From Flammeovirga pectinis (lineage in GTDB: Bacteria > Bacteroidota > Bacteroidia > Cytophagales > Flammeovirgaceae): a stretch of 64,000 nucleotides of DNA. Each line of letters begins with the position of its first letter. Position 1 is the first letter of the stretch. The translations under genes were made by a program, and so were the position numbers. Below, in pieces: positions 9,114 through 16,555 of the stretch. Below the pieces are notes generated by a model. It was not told the origin of the DNA and made no database searches. It saw only the letters and a program-made list of their open reading frames with translations. Location of the stretch: NCBI RefSeq assembly GCF_003970675.1, contig NZ_CP034562.1:2294001-2358000 (forward strand). The letters are read 5' to 3'.

Positions 9114-10196
9114 CTACCAAGCTTCTATAAGATCTACTAATTGAAAATAGAGTTCTTTAGAATGTGTTGGAAAATTTGCTATTCTTATTTGAGTCGCTTT
9201 ATTTGCTCCATATCCAGAACTAACAATTAATCCTTTATCAGATAAATAAGTCATTAAATCTTTAGCAGATCTACCTTCTTTCACATCGATAACGATTACT
9301 GTTTTAGAACGGACTCTTTCCTCTTTCACTGCATAATCTAAATCTTTATGTGCATTTACAGCTCCATAAAGTAATGCTGCTTTGTAATCCGTCTCACTTC
9401 TAACTATATCCATATCTCTACGGATTAAATCTTCTGAAACTTTACCTAAAGTATATAACCCTAATGCATTTGGAGTTGCAGGAGTCATATTTTTAGAAGC
9501 ATTTTTTAGAAGTGTAAATATATCATGATAACCACCTAAATGTCTACCTGTAGCTTTAATTTCTTTTGCTCTATCTACACACTTTTCATTAAATATCCAT
9601 ACTCCTAATCCAGCTGGCAAACCCATTCCTTTTTGCACTGAGAAGAATAAACTATCTATTTGATTAAAATCAATATTTAGATAAGGTACAGAAGAAACGG
9701 CATCAATTGCTATTATAGCATTTGGGTGTTCTTTACGTAATGAATAGATATCTTCAACAGGGAATTGAACACCCGTACTTGTTTCGTTCTGAGTAATCGC
9801 AATAAAGTCTACATCCTTGTCAATATCCACTTCATTTAAATTAAAACCCTCTCCTAAAGGCTTTTCAATTTTTTGAGTTTCCATTCCCCAGGCCTCAGCA
9901 AAAGCATGAAACCTTTCAGAAAATGATCCATTTACAAAGTGAGCACTTTTTTTAGTAATGCAATTTTGAGCAAGACGTTCCCATACCTCTGTTGCTGAAC
10001 CTGTAAATACTACATGAAAATCAGCAGGTACACCTAACATTTCTTTCACTTGACTTACTGTAAAGCCAAACATATCTTGAAATGCAGCACTTCTGTGAGA
10101 CACAACCGCAATATTTTCTTTTAAAGCTTGTTGAATATGTTGTTCAACAGTAAAATACAGTTCACTTGGTCCTGCAGTTAGATGATAATTTTTCAT
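9114..10196 (-). CDS. class V aminotransferase, probable phosphoserine aminotransferase
   Basis: A 360-residue PLP enzyme of aminotransferase class V. It opens with the SerC-like YHLTAGPSELYF. The PLP Lys is in FFSVQKGMGLPAG, and DAVSSVPY provides the Asp that contacts the pyridine nitrogen. The most likely reaction is 3-phosphohydroxypyruvate to phosphoserine (serine and B6 synthesis). The sequence is of the short, divergent SerC-like group, and an alanine-glyoxylate-type aminotransferase cannot be excluded. No serA or serB is in the window. It follows the GT9 gene on the same strand after 57 bases and may be cotranscribed with it. Confidence 0.8.
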   Translation of the reverse strand: MKNYHLTAGPSELYFTVEQHIQQALKENIAVVSHRSAAFQDMFGFTVSQVKEMLGVPADFHVVFTGSATEVWERLAQNCITKKSAHFVNGSFSERFHAFAEAWGMETQKIEKPLGEGFNLNEVDIDKDVDFIAITQNETSTGVQFPVEDIYSLRKEHPNAIIAIDAVSSVPYLNIDFNQIDSLFFSVQKGMGLPAGLGVWIFNEKCVDRAKEIKATGRHLGGYHDIFTLLKNASKNMTPATPNALGLYTLGKVSEDLIRRDMDIVRSETDYKAALLYGAVNAHKDLDYAVKEERVRSKTVIVIDVKEGRSAKDLMTYLSDKGLIVSSGYGANKATQIRIANFPTHSKELYFQLVDLIEAW

Positions 10197-10253
10197 TACG
10201 ACTAATTTGTTAGTTTGTATTAGTAACAGTAAGTTAAAACATTTAAATTAACG

Positions 10254-11249
10254 TTACTTCCATTCGTCTAAGAGCAAATCTTCGACATCTATATCCATAG
10301 AACACTTAAAGTGTTTTTTAGGGCAACTTTTATGACCATGAATTCCACAAGGTCTACAATCTAATTTTTCTTTTACCTCTACAATTTTCGAATTTGTAGA
10401 TAAAGGTCCAAAACCAAATTCAGGAATAGTAGAACAGAAAATTGCAGTCTGAGGTGCATTAACTGCACTTGCCATATGTTGTGGAGCAGAATCATTTACA
10501 AAATTCATAATCCCCCCTTTCATTAAAGCTGCAGATTGTAAAAAAGAAAGTTTCCCTGCCCAATTACATAAATTCCCTCTCTTAACTTTGTCTATGATCT
10601 CATCACAAACAGAAAAATCACCAGGTCCACCAATTAAAATAACTGTAATATTTTCAGGAATTTTATTGATTAACTCCACCCATTTATCCTTATGAAATTG
10701 CTTTGTATACCAAACAGAACTAGGTGCTACAGTTACATAATCACCGTCAAATTTAGCTTTATCGTAATCAATTTCTCTAGGATATAATTTTGGCTTAACA
10801 AATTTATTATCTGTGATATCTTCAATTAGTGAAATATACCTTGCCACTTCATGGTTTTCCTGCTCTCTACCTAAACCAACCACATGAGGCTTTTTAATAG
10901 AAAAAAATCCACTCAAAGGATTTTTATCAAAACCTGCTGTTGATTTTGCAGCAGATAAAAATGTCATTAAACCCGTTGAGAAATATCTTTGCAAATTAAT
11001 AACCCTATCGTATTTTCGACGACGGATTTCCATTGCAACTTTAAATAAATTTTTATTTTTATTCTGTTTCTTATTCCAGATTATAACTTCATTTATATAC
11101 GGATTGTTTCTTAACAACCCTTCATTTCCATTACGGACTACAAAATCAATTTCCGCTTCAGGATAAAATTTTATTAATTTCTCTACAACAGCGGTTGCCA
11201 TGATCACATCACCAATGAAAGCTGTTTGTATGACTAAAAATTTTTTCAT
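10254..11249 (-). CDS. glycosyltransferase family 9 (heptosyltransferase-like)
   Basis: A 331-residue GT-B enzyme of the ADP-heptose:LPS heptosyltransferase family. The N-terminus KKFLVIQTAFIGDVIMATAV matches the family opening. VAPSSVWYTKQFHKDKW corresponds to the nucleotide-sugar region. The C-terminal FVNDSAPQHMASAVNAP is the conserved 'D(S/T)xxxHxA' block. It probably adds a sugar to the inner core of lipopolysaccharide at the cytoplasmic face of the inner membrane. The actual donor sugar is unknown. A Cys-rich tail (CRPCGIHGHKSCPKKHFKC) is common in this family. Confidence 0.88.
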   Translation of the reverse strand: MKKFLVIQTAFIGDVIMATAVVEKLIKFYPEAEIDFVVRNGNEGLLRNNPYINEVIIWNKKQNKNKNLFKVAMEIRRRKYDRVINLQRYFSTGLMTFLSAAKSTAGFDKNPLSGFFSIKKPHVVGLGREQENHEVARYISLIEDITDNKFVKPKLYPREIDYDKAKFDGDYVTVAPSSVWYTKQFHKDKWVELINKIPENITVILIGGPGDFSVCDEIIDKVKRGNLCNWAGKLSFLQSAALMKGGIMNFVNDSAPQHMASAVNAPQTAIFCSTIPEFGFGPLSTNSKIVEVKEKLDCRPCGIHGHKSCPKKHFKCSMDIDVEDLLLDEWK

Positions 11250-11385
11250 TGTGCTAAATTCTTACAAGATTATGAATATTGCAATTATTCCGCATTCATA
11301 ATCCTTGTTTTTTAACTTTCTAAACAGATTCTCCTTATATTCATCGATAGAATTGAAGAGAGTATTCGCTCTACACTAATTTTTT

Positions 11386-12690
11386 ATGAAATCTTTCGAA
11401 GAATTTAAAGCCTTTTTTAAAGAGAATATTAAACCGCAGTTAGAAGATCTTGAAGCAAAACGTTTCCAGATGCATAACAAACGACTACAATTTGGCGGAC
11501 TAACATTCCTTATGATTTTTATAGCATGGATACTTGTCTATTTAAATCAAATACATGATTACGGGTTGTATTTTATGTGCATATTCGCTCCTTTTGCTTC
11601 TCACCTTTATTTTAAAAACAATTTTCTTGATGAGACAATTGAAGAAGAATACAAGGAACTAGTAGTTCGAGAAATGATCCGATTTATGGACCCTTCTCTT
11701 CATTATGAACCCGAAGATTTTATCCCAATAAATGAATGGATAAGAAGTGGCGTAGATCCTCTTATTCCTGATATATATACAGGAGATGACCTTATTACAG
11801 GAAGCATAGATGGAATTAATATCACTGTTTCTGAGGTTGAAGTTGCAAAACAATTACCTCCAAAAAACAAATGGTATCTAAATAAAAAAAAGCAAGAAGA
11901 AGCAAAAACCGAAACTATTTTCCATGGCTTCTTTATGATTGTAGAGCTAAAAGAACCTCCAGCATCTGATGTATATATTTTTGAAGATGATATCCAGAAA
12001 CATTGGGGTCATTTAGGACGGTTAATTGAAGAAAAAGATGAACGTTATGGGACTTATGTACCAATAAAACACCCTAAATACAGAGAAATATTTAAAGTAT
12101 ACGCAGAAAATAGAGCCGCTGCTGAAAGTAGTCTAAAGGATGATTTTATTGAGAAGTTATACAAGATTAAAAAACACTTTAAGGCAAAGGTGAATTGTGT
12201 TGTTAAAAATGATAAGATGTATGTATTTCTAGATATTAGAAAAGAACTCTTTAAGGTAGACACTACACATTCGCTCACAAGGTCATTTATTTTAAAATCG
12301 TTGTATAACGATTTGTATATGATTTTAACGGTAACACATACTTTAAATAAGCCTGTCCCAAAAGTATCTACAGCCACTCAAGTAGAAAATAATTTTGGAC
12401 AGCATACAACTACAATAGAAGATACAGCTCCAGTAGAGGGTGAGTTTTATGATGATGACGAAAGTGCTGAAGGTTTAGCTACAAATCATTTTGAAATTAA
12501 TGAGGAAGAAGCTTCTGACAATTATGATGATGACTTTGATGATGAGGAAGAAGAAAGGTTTGATATTAAAGGAAATTCATCTGCCTCTCAAGAACAATTG
12601 TTTGGTGTAGAAGAAAAGAATGATTTTCAGCATTTTGACTTCGAAAATGATGACGATGATGATTATTATGACGATGACGATAAGGAATAA
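11386..12690 (+). CDS. DUF3137-like membrane protein with acidic tail
   Basis: A 434-residue protein. Residues 1-30 are charged and helical, and two adjacent membrane segments follow (about 33-50 and 55-68). The cytoplasmic region has the DUF3137 pattern (TIFHGFFMIVEL, then HPKYREIFKVYAENR, then a segment like KMYVFLDIRKELF). The last about 80 residues are extremely acidic, dominated by Asp and Glu with runs such as DDDDDYYDDDDKE, and are surely disordered. Function is unknown. It sits divergently from the GT9 gene, with a 136-base shared upstream region, and before rbfA. Confidence 0.75.
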   Translation: MKSFEEFKAFFKENIKPQLEDLEAKRFQMHNKRLQFGGLTFLMIFIAWILVYLNQIHDYGLYFMCIFAPFASHLYFKNNFLDETIEEEYKELVVREMIRFMDPSLHYEPEDFIPINEWIRSGVDPLIPDIYTGDDLITGSIDGINITVSEVEVAKQLPPKNKWYLNKKKQEEAKTETIFHGFFMIVELKEPPASDVYIFEDDIQKHWGHLGRLIEEKDERYGTYVPIKHPKYREIFKVYAENRAAAESSLKDDFIEKLYKIKKHFKAKVNCVVKNDKMYVFLDIRKELFKVDTTHSLTRSFILKSLYNDLYMILTVTHTLNKPVPKVSTATQVENNFGQHTTTIEDTAPVEGEFYDDDESAEGLATNHFEINEEEASDNYDDDFDDEEEERFDIKGNSSASQEQLFGVEEKNDFQHFDFENDDDDDYYDDDDKE

Positions 12691-12727
12691 CTGAAAATGC
12701 GCTTCAATTAAGATTTTTTTTTCGAAC

Positions 12728-12757
12728 TTTGTAAGTTCATATGGTCAACTATGTTTT
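12728..12757 (+). promoter_or_regulatory. candidate Bacteroidota-type promoter for rbfA
   Basis: TTTG at 12728-12731 and TATGTTTT at 12750-12757, with an 18-base spacer. This is close to the TTTG-N19-TAnnTTTG consensus of Bacteroidota (one mismatch in the -7 element). It lies about 60 bases upstream of the rbfA start. Confidence 0.45.
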
Positions 12758-12818
12758 ATACTCTAAACATTCGTTGACTTGTATTTAAAATAGAATCATA
12801 ATTTATTAATTCATTATA

Positions 12819-13208
12819 ATGGATAGTAAAAGACAACATAAATTTTCTCGCTTAATTCAAAAAGATTTAGGTGAAATTTTCCAGCAAAATAGTGTTTCAA
12901 TGTTCGGTGGATCTTTTATCACTGTAACACAAGTTGAGGTATCACCTGATTTAGGCCTAGCAAAAGTATATTTAAGCTTTCTTTTGGTGAAAGACCCAGA
13001 AAGTAAAGTAGCAGAAATTGAAGTGCAAAGTAAGGCTATTCGTAATATACTAGGTCAACGTATTCGTCATCAAGCAAGAGTAATTCCTCAATTACGTTTT
13101 TATTATGACAATACTTCTGAAGAAGCTGAAAAAATAGAAGACTTATTTAAAGACATCGATATTCCTGATGATAAAGGAGATAACGATGACGATATTTATA
13201 CAAGATAA
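12819..13208 (+). CDS. rbfA: ribosome-binding factor A
   Basis: A 129-residue RbfA. It binds the immature 30S subunit and helps 16S rRNA 5'-end maturation, particularly in the cold. The sequence shows the KH-type core: QHKFSRLIQKDLGEIFQQ as the first helix, then TVTQVEVSPDLGLAKVYLSF, and the C-terminal LRFYYDNTSEEAEKIEDLF that is diagnostic for RbfA. A short acidic tail follows. Length is normal. The membrane protein gene begins 44 bases downstream and may be in the same transcript. Confidence 0.95.
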   Translation: MDSKRQHKFSRLIQKDLGEIFQQNSVSMFGGSFITVTQVEVSPDLGLAKVYLSFLLVKDPESKVAEIEVQSKAIRNILGQRIRHQARVIPQLRFYYDNTSEEAEKIEDLFKDIDIPDDKGDNDDDIYTR

Positions 13209-13252
13209 GTTCTAAAAGCAAACCAAAAAAACATCAAATTTAGTACAAAGAG

Positions 13253-14665
13253 ATGCTTTCATTTTTTAAGATCAACGATCCTTTACGTTTAATCGCACTA
13301 CTTTTTCTACTTATACTTATTCGACTTCCTATTTGGTTAAGTGGAATACCATTAATGTCAGAAGAAATACATTGGATTACTTTAGGTCAGAAATTAGCGG
13401 ATGGAAGCATGATGTACCAAGATGTATGGGACAATATTGCTCCCTTATCTGCAGGTGTTTATTGGTTTGCTGCTAAATTTTTTGGTGGCACTCAAGTCAC
13501 CTTTTTTGTAATTGCTTCGATTTTGACTTTTTTCCAGTCATTTCTATTTAATACCATGTTGAATAGAAGCGAAGCGTATAAACAAAAAACATTTATACCT
13601 GGGTTTCTGTATTTGGTATTCTCTAATATCAGTTATGATTTCATGACCCTCTCTCCTATTCTAATAAGTCTGACATTCTTATTGTTTGGACTAAGAAACA
13701 TTTTAAGAATGGAGAGAACAGATACAGAACAAAGTATACTGAACACTGGTATATTCTTTGGTTTAGCATCATTGGCTTACCTTCCATCTTTCTCTTTCTT
13801 ATTGATGGGTATTTTTGCCTTAGCAAGTTTTAGAGTCACCTCACTAAGAAGGCTTTTCCTGGCTTTTGTTGGATTTACCATTGTTTGGGGTAGTTATTTT
13901 CTTTACCTCTACTACAATAGTAATATAACTGAGTTTGTAAAATTATGTATCTTAACCATTACACAGTTAGAACATAACTTTATATTATCTTGGGAGCAGA
14001 TGCTTATTTTAATGATATTGCCTACTATAATATTCTTACTTGGTGCATTCAGAACATTCTCATACAATTCCTTCATTAACTCTCAGCAGAGTATCCAACA
14101 AGTAATGCTTATTTGGGTAATTACAGCCTCATTAAGTATTATATTTTCACAATATACTGCCTCATTCCAGTTAATTTTATTTGTTCCATCTTTAGCTTTT
14201 TTCTGTACACATGAGCTTCTTTTAATTCGGAGAGGTATTTTTGCAGAAAGTACATTATGGGTCTATTGTAGTTTACTTCTTGCAATTATGTATACTACTG
14301 CATTTGATATTCTTCCTAAGAAAATTGAATCTCCTTACAGCAATGCATGGAGTAAAACAATTTCTTTCGGAGATGAAATCGGCAAGAGCGTATTGGTATT
14401 TGGAACTAATTACGACTATTATCAAGATAAAAAATTAGCAACACCTTATTTAAATTGGAGAGTTTGTCAAAATTATTTTAGTAATGTAGATAGCTATGAT
14501 CAATTAAGAGTTATCTATAATGAGTTTGATCAAGACTTACCTGAAACTATAATTGACTCTAACAATCAAGGGGAACAAATACTAGATTTCCTAACGATCA
14601 TTAAAGACAAATATGAGCGTATAGAAATGAATGACGGCACTATAATTTTCCAAAAAATAAAATAA
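13253..14665 (+). CDS. polytopic membrane protein, GT-C/GT39-like
   Basis: A 470-residue integral membrane protein with about 11-12 hydrophobic segments and a soluble C-terminal tail of about 100 residues. The first periplasmic loop (SGIPLMSEEIHWITLGQKL, then MYQDVWDNIAPLSAGVYW) has the acidic motif and 'YxDVWDxxxPL' layout of GT-C glycosyltransferases such as PMT/ArnT-like enzymes. A lipid-linked sugar transferase is therefore possible, though the match is only in this loop. It follows rbfA closely and is followed by DUF1338. No substrate can be assigned. Confidence 0.65.
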   Translation: MLSFFKINDPLRLIALLFLLILIRLPIWLSGIPLMSEEIHWITLGQKLADGSMMYQDVWDNIAPLSAGVYWFAAKFFGGTQVTFFVIASILTFFQSFLFNTMLNRSEAYKQKTFIPGFLYLVFSNISYDFMTLSPILISLTFLLFGLRNILRMERTDTEQSILNTGIFFGLASLAYLPSFSFLLMGIFALASFRVTSLRRLFLAFVGFTIVWGSYFLYLYYNSNITEFVKLCILTITQLEHNFILSWEQMLILMILPTIIFLLGAFRTFSYNSFINSQQSIQQVMLIWVITASLSIIFSQYTASFQLILFVPSLAFFCTHELLLIRRGIFAESTLWVYCSLLLAIMYTTAFDILPKKIESPYSNAWSKTISFGDEIGKSVLVFGTNYDYYQDKKLATPYLNWRVCQNYFSNVDSYDQLRVIYNEFDQDLPETIIDSNNQGEQILDFLTIIKDKYERIEMNDGTIIFQKIK

Positions 14666-14776
14666 TTCGTTTTTTCCTTTGCCTGTAAAAATTCATGTGT
14701 ATATTTGCATATCAATTTAAACGTAAATATTACATTTATATAATAATTGATATACTAACATCCTAACCGTAAACAC

Positions 14777-15580
14777 ATGGAAAATATTGTAGAGAAGCTT
14801 TGGGACGAGTACGTTAAAGTCACTCCCTCTGCTGCTAAAATTCAATCAATTTTTGAAAAGAAAGGCGAATCTATCTCTAATGATCACATCGCCATTCGTA
14901 CGTTTAACAACCCACTTGTAAACGTAGAAACCTTATCAGCTCCTTTTACTAGTATTGGATACGAGAAAAAAGGAGAATACATATTTGAAGCTAAAAAGTT
15001 AAAGGCTTCTCATTACGAGCATATGTATAATAAGGATGCCCCGAAAATATTTATTAGCGAACTACGTTTAGAATTATGTAGTGAGTTTATTCAAGATGTA
15101 GCAGATTCAATTATTGCAACATCTGATTTAACATCAACATCACCCGCTAATTTATTACTTAGTGGACGTACTTGGGGACAACCATCACATAAAATTTACG
15201 AAAAGCTTTTAAAAGAATCTGAATATGCCGCTTGGATGTATGTTTTTGGTTTTAGAGCTAATCATTTCACAATCTATTGTAATAAGCTTAAAAACTTTAC
15301 CACGCTAGAAAGTGTAAATGAATTCTTGAAAGAGCATAAATTTAAGATGAATACTTCTGGAGGTGAAATCAAAGGAAGCAAGGAACAATGCTTGGAACAG
15401 TCGAGTATTTTGGCTGACAAAGTAACAATAAAATTCCAAGAAGGTGATTTCGAAATTCCTTCTTGCTATTACGAGTTTGCAATGAGGTATCCACAAAAAG
15501 ACGGACAACTATTTGAAGGGTTCGTTGCCTCATCAGCAGATAAAATTTTCGAAAGCACAGACGTAACATCAACAAAATAA
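14777..15580 (+). CDS. DUF1338 family protein (2-oxoadipate dioxygenase/decarboxylase-like)
   Basis: A 267-residue member of DUF1338. The family's characterised member HglS (YdcJ) is an Fe(II) 2-oxoadipate dioxygenase/decarboxylase in lysine catabolism, with a vicinal-oxygen-chelate-like fold. The conserved metal-site segments are visible: HIAIRTF (His and substrate-binding Arg), NHFTIY (His), and YYEFAMR (Glu). The short form seen here is common in Bacteroidota. Its real substrate has not been shown for this clade, so a role in lysine breakdown is inference. The -7 box TATATTTG at 14700-14707 lies about 70 bases upstream. Confidence 0.85.
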   Translation: MENIVEKLWDEYVKVTPSAAKIQSIFEKKGESISNDHIAIRTFNNPLVNVETLSAPFTSIGYEKKGEYIFEAKKLKASHYEHMYNKDAPKIFISELRLELCSEFIQDVADSIIATSDLTSTSPANLLLSGRTWGQPSHKIYEKLLKESEYAAWMYVFGFRANHFTIYCNKLKNFTTLESVNEFLKEHKFKMNTSGGEIKGSKEQCLEQSSILADKVTIKFQEGDFEIPSCYYEFAMRYPQKDGQLFEGFVASSADKIFESTDVTSTK

Positions 15581-15627
15581 GACGACTTCTTTTCTAACCA
15601 ATTCAATTTACATATAAACTTTAAAAC

Positions 15628-15660
15628 AAGAAATCCCATTCAATTAGAATGGGATTTCTT
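15628..15660. terminator. bidirectional intrinsic terminator
   Basis: A 14-bp perfect stem (15628-15641 with 15647-15660) and a 5-base loop, between the convergent DUF1338 and UbiA genes. Confidence 0.9.
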
Positions 15661-15662
15661 TA

Positions 15663-16547
15663 TTATATAAATAGCATTCCTAATATTCCTGCTAACATAT
15701 AAAATTTTATCATTTTACTTATAGATGCATAATCCTTACTTGTCCCTGCCTTATATACCTTATAAATAAGAAAGAAAGCAGGTATTGATAGGATCAAATA
15801 GTAATATTGAAAATACTCTTGTCTCATATGTAATATCATAAATACAGAAACTAGAATAAATAGAGCAAAGAGAACATATACTAGTTGTTTGGTTTTACCA
15901 TCACCCCAAATTATAGGTAATGTTTTACAACCAAACTGAGCATCTCCTTCTTTATCCTCCAAATCTTTAATAATTTCTCTAATAATTGAGACGAAGAACG
16001 CAAAAATCCCAAATTGATATACCTCCATATTGTTCTCTACAAAATATATATTAAGTAAAAATACAGATAAAGATGTAATAGCAGCTACACTCAAATTTCC
16101 AATAAAGGCACGTCTTTTTAGTGTATTTGAATAGAGCCACAACCAAAACGAAATTATAAAACATACAATCCCTACTTCAGTAGAAAGGTAAAAGCCTATT
16201 AATATGCCTGTTAAATTAAATACAGTATGCGTAAACAAGGCTACACGTCTCTTCATTACCTTACCAACTACTAATTTGCTAGGTTTATTAATTGCATCGA
16301 TTTTTATATCGTAGTAATCATTAATAATGTACCCCGCTGCTGCAATTAATAAAGTAGAAAGTGTCAATAAGAAAAAATTAAAATCTCTTAGGTATTCTTC
16401 AATATTAGAAGAATCTCCTATCAAGAATATTCTTCCCATCCATTGTGTAACAAAGATGATAAATAAGTTCGACCCACGTATTAAACGCATAAAATCTTGC
16501 AAACCTATGAAGAACGACTTTTCAGTATTTAATTTATTTGTACTCAT
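15663..16547 (-). CDS. UbiA-family prenyltransferase (geranylgeranylglyceryl-phosphate synthase type)
   Basis: A 294-residue membrane enzyme with about eight TM segments. It carries the two Asp-rich UbiA motifs: NDYYDIKIDAINKP (first) and KDLEDKEGDAQFGCKTLP (second). Both bind the prenyl diphosphate through Mg2+. This form, with 'NDYYDxxIDxINKP', is the one often annotated in Bacteroidota as geranylgeranylglycerol-phosphate geranylgeranyltransferase. Alternatives such as a quinone or haem prenyltransferase remain possible. The start is eight bases after the polA stop, so it is probably transcribed with polA. Confidence 0.85.
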   Translation of the reverse strand: MSTNKLNTEKSFFIGLQDFMRLIRGSNLFIIFVTQWMGRIFLIGDSSNIEEYLRDFNFFLLTLSTLLIAAAGYIINDYYDIKIDAINKPSKLVVGKVMKRRVALFTHTVFNLTGILIGFYLSTEVGIVCFIISFWLWLYSNTLKRRAFIGNLSVAAITSLSVFLLNIYFVENNMEVYQFGIFAFFVSIIREIIKDLEDKEGDAQFGCKTLPIIWGDGKTKQLVYVLFALFILVSVFMILHMRQEYFQYYYLILSIPAFFLIYKVYKAGTSKDYASISKMIKFYMLAGILGMLFI

Positions 16548-16555
16548 ACTATTTA

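Noticed and set aside
12054-12377. A 107-codon minus-strand frame within the DUF3137-like gene
   Set aside because: Shadow of a coding gene; no start context, promoter or motif.
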